Positions 44,029 to 52,340 of a stretch of DNA of 52,340 nt are shown piece after piece. Position 1 is the first letter of the stretch. The number at the start of each line of letters is the position of its first letter. Below the pieces are notes generated by a model. The model had not been told where the DNA came from. It saw nothing but the letters and a program-made list of their open reading frames with translations, and ran no database searches. This stretch comes from Dyella sp. C11 (lineage in GTDB: Bacteria > Pseudomonadota > Gammaproteobacteria > Xanthomonadales > Rhodanobacteraceae), in contig NZ_QAVX01000030.1 in assembly GCF_003121485.1 (NCBI RefSeq), positions 56 through 52,395 on the forward strand. Direction: 5' to 3'. The position numbers and the translations under genes were made by a program.

Positions 44029-44906
44029 CCCAATCGCTCCAGTACGAAATCGACAAACGTTCGAAGCTTGGCGGTGGGTCGAACCTCACGCCGCCGGACG
44101 ATCTGGATGTGTCGCGTAGGCAAGTTCCAATCGGGCAACAGCCGAACGAGTTGCCCGGATGCAATGGAGGGCGCCAGCAATACATCGGCCTGCACCACCA
44201 CGCCAACACCGCACAGCGCGGCCGTCAGCAGCGCCTGTCCGTTGTTGCACATCAACGGCCCTTTCACCGGTACTTCCACCTGGCGACCTTCCTTGCTGAA
44301 GCGCCAATGGTGGCGGGCGCCCCATGCCATGAAACCCAGACACGCGTGACCGGACAGATCTTCCGGCTTGCCCGGCGTGCCGTGCAATTGCAGATACGCG
44401 GGACTCGCCACCGCAAACATGTGCGACGGCGACAGCGGGCGCGCGACGAGTGCGTCATCGTGGATCGGCCCCGAGCGGATGGCCACATCGAAGCCTTCCT
44501 CGTGCATGTCCACCACGCGATCGTTGAGGCTCAGCTCCACCTGCACGGTGGGATAGGCCGCCATGTACGCGCCGATGACCGGCATCAACCGATGCGCACC
44601 CCACGTCACGGGTGCCGTCACCCGCAGCGTACCCTGCGGTTCTGCGCGCATCGCCTCGGCCACCTGGTCCGCAGCCTGCACGCTGCTGAGCACGTCGCGG
44701 CAGCGTTCCAGATAGGCCGCACCGATCTCCGTCAGGTGATGGCGCCGCGTGGTGCGTTCCAGCAGTTGCGCGCCCAGCTGCTGCTCCAGCGCGCGCACGT
44801 GGTTGGCCACCATGGTGGTGGACAGGTCGAATTCGTCGGCCACGGCGGCAAAGCTGCCCTTCTCCACCACGCGAACGAACACCGCCATGCTGGTCAGACG
44901 ATCCAT
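44025..44906 (-). CDS. LysR family transcriptional regulator
   Basis: A 293-residue regulator of the CrgA/YhjC-like branch. The helix-turn-helix covers about residues 5-60 (SMAVFVRVVEKGSFAAVADE, then STTMVANHVRALEQQLGAQL). The effector domain begins about residue 90 (GTLRVTAPVTWGAHRLMPVI). AGGGA precedes the ATG. It is divergent from the SMP-30-like gene, so that gene is the natural target, and it overlaps the acyltransferase gene by four bases. Confidence 0.93.
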   Translation of the reverse strand: MDRLTSMAVFVRVVEKGSFAAVADEFDLSTTMVANHVRALEQQLGAQLLERTTRRHHLTEIGAAYLERCRDVLSSVQAADQVAEAMRAEPQGTLRVTAPVTWGAHRLMPVIGAYMAAYPTVQVELSLNDRVVDMHEEGFDVAIRSGPIHDDALVARPLSPSHMFAVASPAYLQLHGTPGKPEDLSGHACLGFMAWGARHHWRFSKEGRQVEVPVKGPLMCNNGQALLTAALCGVGVVVQADVLLAPSIASGQLVRLLPDWNLPTRHIQIVRRREVRPTAKLRTFVDFVLERLG

Positions 44907-44944
44907 TCCAAATCCCTGCTTTGGAGTGAATGAAGCTTACCCGC

Positions 44945-44957
44945 ATTTATCAATAAT
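44945..44957. promoter_or_regulatory. candidate LysR-type binding motif
   Basis: ATTTATCAATAAT is an AT-rich, nearly palindromic T-N11-A type sequence in the 98-base divergent region between the LysR gene and the SMP-30-like gene. It stands out in this GC-rich context. It may equally be part of a promoter. Confidence 0.35.
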
Positions 44958-45004
44958 GGGCGGCCAATCAAGATCCCTGCCACGACCCACAGGGAGATCG
45001 AACG

Positions 45005-46000
45005 ATGAAGACCCTTCCGCGCCTGCGCCACCTGGCCCTGGCCTTCGCACTCACCTTCACCGCCACCAGCCACGCCGGGCAAGCGCCCGCCACGACACGC
45101 CCGCTACCCGTCGACTGGTACCCGGAAAGCATCGCCGTGGGGCCGGACGGCTCGTTCTACGTTGGCAGCTGGCGCCAGGGTGCGGTGGCTCGCCTCCAGC
45201 CCGGCGAAGACGCACCTCAAGTGCTGGTAACGCCAGGCTCCAACGGTCTCTCGAATGGCCAGGGCGTGTTGGTGGATGCGCACCGTGGCCTGCTGTGGAT
45301 CTGCTCGGGCACGCTGGGCTACACCACCGTTCCCACGAACCCCAGCGCGCTCAAGAGCTACGACCTCGCCACCGGCGCACCGCGTGCCAGCTACGAGCTC
45401 CCCGACAAGGGTTACTGCAACGACCTGGCGGAAGACGAACACGGCAATCTCTACGTCACCGACTCCTTCCAGCCGCGCATCTTCCGCTGGCGCGATGGCG
45501 ACAGGCAGCTTGAGGTGTGGAAGGAAGATGCAGCGTTCATCGCCGGCAGCGACGGATACAAGCTCAACGGCATCGCCATCGACGGCAACCACGTCTACCT
45601 CAGCACCGTGGCTGCCGAGCCTTACCTGTTGCGCGTGGATGTGCAGCCGGATGGCAGCGCAGGCAAGGCCACCCGCATCGACATGCCCCGCACGCTGAAG
45701 AACGCCGATGCCATCCGTTCGGTTGGCCATGGCCGTATCGTGATCTTCGAAAGCAACGCCTTCGGACACGATGGCCCCTATGGCGGGCAGATCTCGATGG
45801 CGACGATCAAGGGCGACAAGGCCAGCGAACTGGTGACGCTGGTGGCGGGACTCAACGATCCCTCGTCAGGCGTGATCGCCAATGGCCGCGTGTATTTCAT
45901 CGAATCGAAGTACAGCCTGCTGTTTGCGCACAAGGGCGATGACGCGGGCATTCCGCGGCAGGTACCGTTCGATGTGCAATCGGTGCCGCTGCCGAACTGA
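45005..46000 (+). CDS. secreted SMP-30/gluconolactonase-like beta-propeller protein
   Basis: A 331-residue exported protein with a signal peptide (MKTLPRLRHLALAFALTF, cleavage at SHA-GQ near residue 25). The mature part is a six-bladed propeller of the SMP-30/gluconolaconase-like or NHL class: repeated GPDGSFYVGSW, CNDLAEDEHGNLYVTDS, LNGIAIDGNHVYLSTVA and SSGVIANGRVYFIES units. The (C)ND and GN.YVTD motifs resemble the metal site of lactonases. GGGAG precedes the ATG. Function could be lactone hydrolysis or only binding. Its divergent LysR neighbour probably controls it. Confidence 0.82.
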   Translation: MKTLPRLRHLALAFALTFTATSHAGQAPATTRPLPVDWYPESIAVGPDGSFYVGSWRQGAVARLQPGEDAPQVLVTPGSNGLSNGQGVLVDAHRGLLWICSGTLGYTTVPTNPSALKSYDLATGAPRASYELPDKGYCNDLAEDEHGNLYVTDSFQPRIFRWRDGDRQLEVWKEDAAFIAGSDGYKLNGIAIDGNHVYLSTVAAEPYLLRVDVQPDGSAGKATRIDMPRTLKNADAIRSVGHGRIVIFESNAFGHDGPYGGQISMATIKGDKASELVTLVAGLNDPSSGVIANGRVYFIESKYSLLFAHKGDDAGIPRQVPFDVQSVPLPN

Positions 46001-46015
46001 AGATCGCTATGACCT

Positions 46016-46096
46016 TGTGGGAGCGCACCCTGTGCGCGACTCGGCGAAACCGAATGCCAACGTTATACCGAGTCGCGCACAGGGTGCGCTCCCACA
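46016..46096. repeat. REP inverted pair 5 (GTGGGAGCGCACCC type)
   Basis: TGTGGGAGCGCACCCTGTGC and its exact inverse GCACAGGGTGCGCTCCCACA, further extended by CGCGACTCGG/CCGAGTCGCG, around about 20 bases. It lies between the convergent SMP-30-like gene and virJ gene. Confidence 0.92.
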
Positions 46097-46111
46097 TATA
46101 TCGCGAGAGGC

Positions 46112-46876
46112 TTACTGCGCCGCAGGCAGATCGTGAATCATCTGCTGCGCGAGACCTTCGTAGTTGTAGTCGAAGTGATGGTCGCCGGTCTTTTCGTAGA
46201 CCTTGATCCACGACGGCAGCTTGGGATCGGCGCAGATGGTGTCGGCCTTGTCCTTGATGCCGTAGTAGCACACCACCGGCGGATGGTTATCCAGCGCTTG
46301 AAGCGGCGGCATGGCATCGAAGTGCTTGACCGGGTTCACCCACTGGAAGAAATCCTGCGTCCAGGTTTTCCACTTGCCTTCGCGCGCCGAGATATAGCCT
46401 TCCATCTCGATTTCGAAATTCACGTCGTGGCTGGGCGACAGCAGCACGATCTGCGCGATGCGCGCGCGACCCTCGGGACTGAGCTTGCCCACGATGGTGG
46501 GAAGCACATCGGCGCCGAAGGAGAAGCCGATCAGCCACACGCGCTTCTTGCCGGGCTGCGCCACGACGCGGGAAATCAACGCGTCCAGGTCCGCCGCGGA
46601 ATCTTCCGGGCTCCTCTCGCGCCAGTAATACTGCAGCAGGCTCACGCCTTCGACCGGAATGCCGTGCGACGCGATGATCTTGCCCAGCGACTGGTCCAGG
46701 TCGCGCCAACCACCGTCACCGGAATAGAAAATCGCCACCACGTCTTCGCGCCCGGCCAGCGGCGTCACGCCTGCCTGCGCAGGCACCTGTACCAGCGATT
46801 CGTCCATGGTGGCGTGATGCCACGGCTGCCAGGCCCACAGGCTCACGCCAGCAGCGATCAGCACAACGAGGGCCAT
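46112..46876 (-). CDS. VirJ/AcvB-type hydrolase, putative aminoacyl-phosphatidylglycerol hydrolase
   Basis: A 254-residue protein of the VirJ/AcvB family with one N-terminal membrane segment or signal (MALVVLIAAGVSLWAWQPW). The fold is alpha/beta hydrolase: VAIFYSGDGGWRDLDQSLG, the nucleophile in LIGFSFGADVLP, and a histidine in KTGDHHFDYNY near the C-terminus. In Agrobacterium, AcvB hydrolyses lysyl-phosphatidylglycerol made by its operon partner LpiA, an MprF homologue. Here it follows mprF directly, which fits that role. The start is uncertain: the ATG at 46876 leaves 17 bases to mprF, while a TTG at 46897 would overlap its stop. Confidence 0.88.
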   Translation of the reverse strand: MALVVLIAAGVSLWAWQPWHHATMDESLVQVPAQAGVTPLAGREDVVAIFYSGDGGWRDLDQSLGKIIASHGIPVEGVSLLQYYWRERSPEDSAADLDALISRVVAQPGKKRVWLIGFSFGADVLPTIVGKLSPEGRARIAQIVLLSPSHDVNFEIEMEGYISAREGKWKTWTQDFFQWVNPVKHFDAMPPLQALDNHPPVVCYYGIKDKADTICADPKLPSWIKVYEKTGDHHFDYNYEGLAQQMIHDLPAAQ

Positions 46877-46893
46877 CCATTTCCAGAGTCGTT

Positions 46894-49500
46894 TCAACGG
46901 CGCACCATGCCAGACAATCCACCCGAGATAAGGCTCGCCACATTGGCGAACACCAGCGGCAAAGCGATGCCATTGGGAACCGCGAGATAACGAGGCTCCC
47001 ACACGGGATCGAATTTGTCCTTGTACTTGTGTAGCCCGCGGAAGTTGTAGAACCGCTCACCGCGACCGAACAGCATGGCACCCAGGCGGCTCCACAGCGG
47101 CGCGCTGCGGCGGTTCTGCAGGCCGGAGAACGGTGCCATGCCAAGGTTGAACCAGCGGTAACCTTCCTGCTTGGACCACTGCATCAGGCTGATGAAAAGG
47201 AAATCCATCACGCCGGAGGTGCCATCCGGAAGGTGCCGCATCAGGTCGAGCGAAGCCTCTTCCTTGTTGTCTGTCAGGAACAGGTTGGCGAACGCCACCA
47301 GCTCCTCGCCCTGCCACACCAATGCCATCGGCGTGCGTTCCAGGTAGCGCGGATCGAACGTGCCCAGCGAGAAGCCCTTCTCGCGCACGCCCTTGTCGCG
47401 CATCCACGCATCGGAAATGGTCTTGAGCTTGGGCATCAACGCGGGCACCGCATCGGCCGGCACGATCTCCATGCGCATGCCGTCGCGGGTGAGTTTGTTG
47501 ATGGTGTTGCGCAACACCTTCTTGGATTTGCCGTCCAGGTTGAAGCCGGCCAGTTCCACGCGCGCTTCCTCGCCGATCTTGAGGAAGTTCATGCCCACTT
47601 CCAGGTACAGGTCCAGATCGTCCTGGCGCACCTGGTAGAACAACGGCCAGCCGCCAGCGCGCTCGCATTGATCACGGAAGGTCCACACCAGTTCGCGGCG
47701 TGCATCTTCGTCTTCGCCGACCGGGTCGCCCATCGCCACCCAACTGCGCCCTTCCACGTCGTACATGATGAAGGCGCGGTTGTCGTTGTCGAACAGCAGC
47801 GTCTTGTCGCCCATCAGCGCCAGATGCGCCTGCGCGGAGTTGAAGTGCTTGATCAGCGGCAGCGCGCGCTGCAGGTCCGCTTCGCTGGGCAGGTGCAAAT
47901 TCGGACGTGCGGGGCGAACAAGACTGGCCAACGCGAACAGGAGTCCCGCCGCCGCCGCGCCCACCAGCGCGCGCAATGCGCGTGGTGCACCGCCGTGATA
48001 GAAACTGAATTCCCACCACAGGTTGTTGCTGTATTCCACGTGCTTGTAGCTGAAGCCGACCAGCCAGCCGGCGCAGACGAACACCGCCACGATGGCGATG
48101 ATCCATCCCCACGAGAAGCTCGCGCTGAACATCGACGCGCGGCGATAGAACAGGCGATGCGCAGGCGCCAGGGCAAGCGCAAGCAGCGACAGCAGAATGG
48201 CTTCTTCGTAGTCGATGCCCTTGAGCAGCGACAACACCGCGCCCAGCACCAGCAGCACCAGCGTGAGCACGTAGGCGGCATCGAGGCGACGCTGCAAACC
48301 GCGCGCAAGGATCAGCAACATCATGCCGACCACGCTGGAGAGGAAGTGGGACACTTCCAGCACGGCCAGCGGCAACACGTCGCGCAGGATGGCCATGCGC
48401 GTGGGTAGTGCCGACGTGGCGCCGGAGAACAGCAGCACGGCGCCCGACACCATCGTCAAGCCCGCAAAGAACGGCGGCAGCAGTCCCGTGAACCACGGTG
48501 CCAGCAGCGCCTTCTGACGCAGGCCGCGCGCCTCGCGCCAAAGCACGACCACCGTCGCCGCAAAGAGCGGCAGGAAGTAATAGATAAGGCGATACGCCGC
48601 CAGCGCGCCGAGAATGGGCGCTTCCAGGCCCTGGTTACCTTCGGCGCCGAAGCCGGCCAGCATCACCGCTTCGAACACGCCAAGGCCGCCCGGTACGTGG
48701 CTGATCAGGCCGGCAATCTGCGCGAGCACGAAGATGGCGAGGAAGTGGCCGAAACCGGTATCCACCTGGTTCGGCATCAGCAGGTACAGCACGTAGGCGG
48801 CCAGACCCCAATCGACCGCGCCCACCAGCACCTGGCGGAAAGCCACCAGCGTGCTCGGCAGGCTCAAACGCCAGCGCCACAGGCGCAATGGACGTCCAAG
48901 CAGACGGCTGCCTGCGATCCACAACAACGGCACCAGCGTCAGCACGCTCGCCACGGGGATACGCAAGCTGGCAAGCGGCAGCGTGGGCGGCACCGGCACC
49001 AGCAACAGCGTGACGCCGGTCAGCGCGCACAAGCCAAGCCAGAAACTGAGCGTGGTGTACACCACCACCTTCGCCACTTCCGCCGTGGACAACCCGGCCT
49101 GGATGTAGAAGCGATAGCGGATGGAGCCGGAGATCAGCAGCGCCATGCCCAGCGCATTGCTGAAGGCGTAGCTGATGAAGGAGATCAGGCTGACCTGCGC
49201 GCCCGGCAAATGCTTGCCGATGTATTTCAGGCCAAACCAGTCGTACAGGATCATCACGCCGTAACTGCCGGCCGTGAGCAGCACGGCCAGCGCGAGGCGA
49301 TAATTTTCCAACCCGTGGACGTAGCGGGCCACCTCGCGGTAGCTCACCTCGCTGGCGAGGCGATGCAGCGCCCACAGCGCCAGGCACAGCATGGCCACCG
49401 AAAGCAGCGGACCGGCGAGCCTGCGCAACCGGGCCATCAGGCCAGGGCGCGCAAGCAACTCACCGGGAATCGGGGCATCCGCCCCTGTCTGCTCCACCAC
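46894..49500 (-). CDS. mprF: bifunctional lysylphosphatidylglycerol synthase/flippase MprF
   Basis: An 868-residue membrane protein. The N-terminal two-thirds has about 14 hydrophobic segments, including the flippase family region (SNALGMALLISGSIRYRFY, HVPGGLGVFEAVML). The C-terminal cytoplasmic synthase domain (about residues 540-850) has WVAMGDPVG, FYQVRQDDLDLYLEVGM, KSKKVLRNTINKL, ASLDLMRH and GYRWFNLGMAPFSGL. It transfers an amino acid, usually lysine, from tRNA to phosphatidylglycerol and flips the product, lowering the surface negative charge. Translation seems to begin at GTG 49500, with GGAGG eleven bases upstream. A virJ-type gene follows. Confidence 0.95.
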   Translation of the reverse strand: MVEQTGADAPIPGELLARPGLMARLRRLAGPLLSVAMLCLALWALHRLASEVSYREVARYVHGLENYRLALAVLLTAGSYGVMILYDWFGLKYIGKHLPGAQVSLISFISYAFSNALGMALLISGSIRYRFYIQAGLSTAEVAKVVVYTTLSFWLGLCALTGVTLLLVPVPPTLPLASLRIPVASVLTLVPLLWIAGSRLLGRPLRLWRWRLSLPSTLVAFRQVLVGAVDWGLAAYVLYLLMPNQVDTGFGHFLAIFVLAQIAGLISHVPGGLGVFEAVMLAGFGAEGNQGLEAPILGALAAYRLIYYFLPLFAATVVVLWREARGLRQKALLAPWFTGLLPPFFAGLTMVSGAVLLFSGATSALPTRMAILRDVLPLAVLEVSHFLSSVVGMMLLILARGLQRRLDAAYVLTLVLLVLGAVLSLLKGIDYEEAILLSLLALALAPAHRLFYRRASMFSASFSWGWIIAIVAVFVCAGWLVGFSYKHVEYSNNLWWEFSFYHGGAPRALRALVGAAAAGLLFALASLVRPARPNLHLPSEADLQRALPLIKHFNSAQAHLALMGDKTLLFDNDNRAFIMYDVEGRSWVAMGDPVGEDEDARRELVWTFRDQCERAGGWPLFYQVRQDDLDLYLEVGMNFLKIGEEARVELAGFNLDGKSKKVLRNTINKLTRDGMRMEIVPADAVPALMPKLKTISDAWMRDKGVREKGFSLGTFDPRYLERTPMALVWQGEELVAFANLFLTDNKEEASLDLMRHLPDGTSGVMDFLFISLMQWSKQEGYRWFNLGMAPFSGLQNRRSAPLWSRLGAMLFGRGERFYNFRGLHKYKDKFDPVWEPRYLAVPNGIALPLVFANVASLISGGLSGMVRR

Positions 49501-49641
49501 GCGTTTACCGCCTCCACATGACCATCGCGCAGGACCATCGCTGCGACCGTCTAGGATAGCCGGTCAAGGCGCATTCCTGTCTGATCGTGGCATGCAGGCA
49601 TGACATTTGGTCGCGCCCGCTTCAGGCAGGTCGCGACCCGG

Positions 49642-49852
49642 GGAGGCCCTGATCCATTCCACGTAGACGGCATGACCCGCAGAGAGTGTGCAGGGTGTGA
49701 GGCGTGACGCAGCCCAGGCTGGCCGCCTGGGCAAGGTGCGCATCGCGCTCTGCACACTCTCTGCGAGTCACCCGAAGGGCCGGTTCTGCCAGGGCGCAGC
49801 TGTACGCCCTGGCAGAATCGGTGACGCCTGCGTGGAATGGATCAGAGCCTCC
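49642..49852. repeat. nested inverted-repeat element between OPT gene and mprF
   Basis: Outer arms 49642-49669 and 49825-49852 match in 25 of 28 positions (GGAGGCCCTGATCCATTCCA...). Inside, 49673-49693 and 49750-49770 match in 20 of 21 positions, and TTCTGCCAGGGCG/CGCCCTGGCAGAA forms a perfect 13-bp hairpin stem near 49783-49816. GCCCAGGC/GCCTGGGC forms a further stem. It has the same layout as the element at 28853-29118, including CCCGAAGGG between the two inner pairs. The 358 bases between the OPT stop and mprF hold no convincing gene. Confidence 0.85.
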
Positions 49853-49858
49853 CAGGAC

Positions 49859-51871
49859 TCATTTGTTGCCGATACCGTTAGCCATGCGGGCTACCCAGCG
49901 GTACATGAAGAACACGATCAGGGCGAAGGCGATGCCGCCGATCCATTGCGCCTTGTCGGCAAAGCTCTCGCCCACCAGCGCCAACGGCGCCTGCAGGTTG
50001 CTGAAGCCCAGCTTGTCGGCGAACGCCACGATGGCGGCAATCAGCACGCCCACGATGCTCTCGCCCACGATCAGGCCCGAAGCGAGCAGCACACCCAGCT
50101 GCTTGGTGGTTTCCGGCTTCGCCGAGCGGTCGGCGCGACGATCGAAATACCAGCCCACCACCGAACCCACCACCACCATCAGCGTGCTGACCGTGGGCAG
50201 ATAGATGCCCAGGCCCACGGCCAACGGAGGAATGCGCGCGCTCTTGGAGGTGCGTGCCAGGATTTCATCGATGGCGATGATGACCACGCCGATGCCCACA
50301 CCGATTTCGATCAGGCTCCAATCGATGTTGCCCGTGATCACGCCCTGCGCCAGCGCGGAAATCAGGCCCGCCTGCGGCGCCGGCAGCGCGTGTGCACCCG
50401 CACCGGCCACACCCACGAAACCGTAAGCCTTGTTGATCAGGTCCAGCACCGGCGGAATCACCGCCGCGCCAGCCACCACACCCACCACCAGCGCCACCTG
50501 CTGGCGCCACGGCGTGGCGTCCACCAGCTGGCCGGTCTTCAGATCCTGCAGGTTGTTGTTGGCAATGGCCGCAACCGTAAACACCACCGAGGTGATGAAC
50601 AGTGCGAACGCCACCAGCGCCTTGCCTTCGTCGGCACCCACATACGGCTTCACGAACGCCACCAGCAACAATGCAGCGGCGATGACCACAAGAATGCCCA
50701 CGCCCGACAAGGGGCTGTTGGACGAGCCGATCAGGCCGGCCATGTACCCGCACACGGTCGACACGAAGAAGCCCATCAGCACCACGAACGCGACACCGCC
50801 AATGGCCAGGACGCCCACGTGTGCGCCCAGGCCTGCGGTGTTGCCGAAGTACCCGAGCAGCCACGCGATGGGAATGAAGCACGCCAGCGTGATCAGTCCC
50901 ACGATGCCGATCGGAATGTCACGCTCGGTGCGCGGCAGCGTGTCTGCCTTGCCCGCCTTGCGCACGCGTGCAGCGGCCATGGCCGACGTCAGGCCGGTGA
51001 TCACCGGCTTCACCAGCTTGGCCAGCGTCCAGATGGCCGACACGCCGATGGCGCCCGCGCCCACGAAGCGCACCTTGTGGCTCCATGTGGCATTGGCGAG
51101 GTCGGAAATCGGCTGCGACAGGTCGCCAAGCACGGAGAAGTGCGGCACGCCCCAGCCCCAGCCGATGATCGCGCCGATGAGCATCGCAATACCCACCGAC
51201 AGGCCCACCAGGTGACCGATGGCAAACAGCGCAAACGAAAGGCTGAAATCGAAACCGCTGACCGCGCCCTTGTCGTTCACGCGGAAGTAGCGCACGAAGT
51301 CGCTGGCGAAAACCTGCGTGGCAACCACCACCGCAAACACCGCCGACACGATGGAACCCCACAGCACGGCAAGCAGGCCGGCTCGCCCTTCTTCCACGCT
51401 GTTGGCATCAGCGTCGTCACCGGCGCCGACCTTCAGCACTTCCGCGCAGGCGATGCCTTCCGGATACGGCAGGTCGGAATTGGTCACCAGCGCGCGGCGC
51501 AGCGGGATGGAATACATCACGCCCAGGATGCCGCCCAGCGCGCAAACCGCGAAGGAGGTCCAGAACGGGAAGTCCGCCCACCAGCCGATCATGATCATGC
51601 CGGGCAGCACGAAGATGATGGACGACAACGTGCCCGCCGCCGACGCGATGGTCTGCACGACGTTGTTTTCCTGGATGGTGGAATCCTTGAACCCGCGCAG
51701 CAGGGCCATGGAGATCACCGCCGCCGGAATCGACGTGGCGAAGGTCAGGCCGGCCTTCAGGCCAAAGAACACGTTGGCGGCGGTAAACACCACCGTGATG
51801 ATCACGCCCAGGATGAGACCGCGGACGGTCAGCTCTTTGCGATTGTCGGTCTGGGAAAGATTGCCGCTCAC
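49859..51871 (-). CDS. OPT family oligopeptide transporter
   Basis: A 670-residue integral membrane transporter with about 15-16 hydrophobic segments. Family motifs: RGLILGVIITVVFTAANVFFGLKAGLTF at the start, NNVVQTIASAAGT, SDLPYPEGIACAEVLKVG near residues 130-150, and the C-terminal DGxGIGVVIIAIDEIL-like region. Bacterial members of this branch are thought to take up oligopeptides or metal chelates by proton symport. The start is GTG 51871 (MSGNLSQTDNRKE); the nearby upstream ATG runs into a stop. The nested repeat lies seven bases after its stop codon. The substrate is unknown. Confidence 0.92.
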   Translation of the reverse strand: MSGNLSQTDNRKELTVRGLILGVIITVVFTAANVFFGLKAGLTFATSIPAAVISMALLRGFKDSTIQENNVVQTIASAAGTLSSIIFVLPGMIMIGWWADFPFWTSFAVCALGGILGVMYSIPLRRALVTNSDLPYPEGIACAEVLKVGAGDDADANSVEEGRAGLLAVLWGSIVSAVFAVVVATQVFASDFVRYFRVNDKGAVSGFDFSLSFALFAIGHLVGLSVGIAMLIGAIIGWGWGVPHFSVLGDLSQPISDLANATWSHKVRFVGAGAIGVSAIWTLAKLVKPVITGLTSAMAAARVRKAGKADTLPRTERDIPIGIVGLITLACFIPIAWLLGYFGNTAGLGAHVGVLAIGGVAFVVLMGFFVSTVCGYMAGLIGSSNSPLSGVGILVVIAAALLLVAFVKPYVGADEGKALVAFALFITSVVFTVAAIANNNLQDLKTGQLVDATPWRQQVALVVGVVAGAAVIPPVLDLINKAYGFVGVAGAGAHALPAPQAGLISALAQGVITGNIDWSLIEIGVGIGVVIIAIDEILARTSKSARIPPLAVGLGIYLPTVSTLMVVVGSVVGWYFDRRADRSAKPETTKQLGVLLASGLIVGESIVGVLIAAIVAFADKLGFSNLQAPLALVGESFADKAQWIGGIAFALIVFFMYRWVARMANGIGNK

Positions 51872-52340
51872 GAGAGTCGTCCCGTCATGTGATTGTCCCC
51901 TGGTGACCGCCCCGGGGCGGCTTGGATACGTCGGGCCCGCCGGAGCGGGACAGCGCGTAGGGTTGCCGGATTTGGGGGGAATCGCAACGGGTTGACGAAA
52001 GGTTGACCTTCAGCCCCTTGCCGCCGTGGCGGCGGAGGCCGGGATCTGGTGACCTTGCCCCCGGTTTGTGCCTCGCAGCCGGGTCTCGCTTCTTCGGGCG
52101 GTGCCGGTTTTTGCGTGCTTGCTTCCGCGTTTCGAAAGCCCCCATCGTTCCCTCACCGTCACTCCCGCGAAAGCGGGAGTCCAGTGACTTTGCTTACGCT
52201 TTTTGCGGTTTTGGTTGTTCGCAACTTCGGGCGCTGCCGCGATCTGGCCGCTCACGCCGCGGAGGCGTTTCGATCGTCTGCCGACGACGCGAAGCTAGTC
52301 CCGTGGGACGCTCGAGTCACTTTTCTTTTGCTGGCCCAAA
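51872..52340. other. non-coding stretch upstream of the OPT gene
   Basis: About 470 bases without a convincing gene. It should hold the OPT promoter, but no clear -35/-10 pair was seen. It includes a GCCGCC/GGCGGC-type hairpin near 52019-52035, the repeat copy at 52156-52188, and at the end GAGTCACTTTTCTTTTGCTGG, a T-rich stretch of a kind that often follows genes in this group. Confidence 0.6.
52156..52188. repeat. single TCCCGCGAAAGCGGGA repeat
   Basis: CCGTCACTCCCGCGAAAGCG followed by GGAGTCCAGTGAC; the core ACTCCCGC-GAAA-GCGGGAGT is a perfect 8-bp stem with a GAAA loop. It is a lone copy of the repeat seen as an inverted pair at 31886-31966. Confidence 0.85.

Noticed and set aside
39907-46096. 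REP pairs considered as CRISPR repeats or intrinsic terminators
   Set aside because: They are scattered single inverted pairs without regular spacers, and no T-runs follow; the conserved GTAGGAGCGC/GTGGGAGCGC core identifies REP elements.
49564-49755. Possible 63-codon gene between the OPT gene and mprF
   Set aside because: It runs through the nested inverted repeats, lacks a ribosome site and has no recognisable feature.
49688-51892. Open frame of 734 codons on the plus strand
   Set aside because: It is antisense to the OPT transporter and is rich in histidine, arginine and glutamine with no recognisable domain.

Overview
The window is GC-rich chromosomal DNA of a gammaproteobacterium. It most resembles the Xanthomonadales, in particular the Rhodanobacteraceae (Dyella/Luteibacter/Rhodanobacter type). 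This rests on the order glyA-nrdR-ribD-ribE-ribB-ribH-nusB-thiL-pgpA, the REP-type palindromes beginning GTAGGAGCGCAC/GTGGGAGCGCAC, a subclass B3 metallo-beta-lactamase resembling Stenotrophomonas L1, and the general codon bias. The species is inferred, not shown. No rRNA, tRNA, prophage, transposase or CRISPR array was seen.

Region 1 (1-17.2 kb, all minus strand) is the most unusual part. One periplasmic adaptor (MacA/HlyD type) and one MacB/LolD-type ATPase are followed by ten separate MacB-like permeases, arranged as five A-B pairs (A1B1 to A5B5). A DUF885 protein lies after them. In four of the five pairs the TGA stop of the A gene is part of the Shine-Dalgarno sequence TGAGG of the B gene, which suggests coupled synthesis of heteromeric pairs. 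The operon is headed by a textbook sigma-54 promoter (TGGCAC-N5-TTGC). Upstream of that lies a perfect GCGGACA-GT-TGTCCGC palindrome plus direct repeats of the half-site, which look like activator sites.

Region 2 (17.2-26.1 kb) is accessory. It holds an uncharacterised gene, hemP under a clear Fur box, the B3 beta-lactamase, an aldo/keto reductase, two tandem 412-residue membrane proteins resembling eukaryotic ALG10 glucosyltransferase, an Ahr-like alcohol dehydrogenase, a small secreted cysteine-rich protein and a membrane acyltransferase.

Region 3 (26.4-38.1 kb, minus strand) is the housekeeping cluster glyA, nrdR, ribD, [phyH-like, Gfo/Idh/MocA-like], FMN riboswitch, ribE, ribB (RibBX type), ldcA-like, ribH, nusB, GNAT, thiL, pgpA. 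It makes riboflavin and thiamine cofactors and includes general functions. The phyH-like and oxidoreductase genes are an overlapping pair placed inside it. The ribH-nusB junction is an elaborate nest of inverted repeats that also carries an 86-codon open frame.

Region 4 (38.2-51.9 kb) holds a secreted hydrolase with a TetR regulator, ettA, pyrF, a LysR-acyltransferase pair divergent from a SMP-30-like secreted protein, an mprF-virJ/acvB pair for aminoacyl-phosphatidylglycerol metabolism, and an OPT-family transporter. Four of the five REP-type inverted pairs lie in gaps around these genes and nrdR; two sit between convergent genes. A second nested inverted-repeat element separates mprF from the OPT gene. 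The last 470 bases hold no gene.
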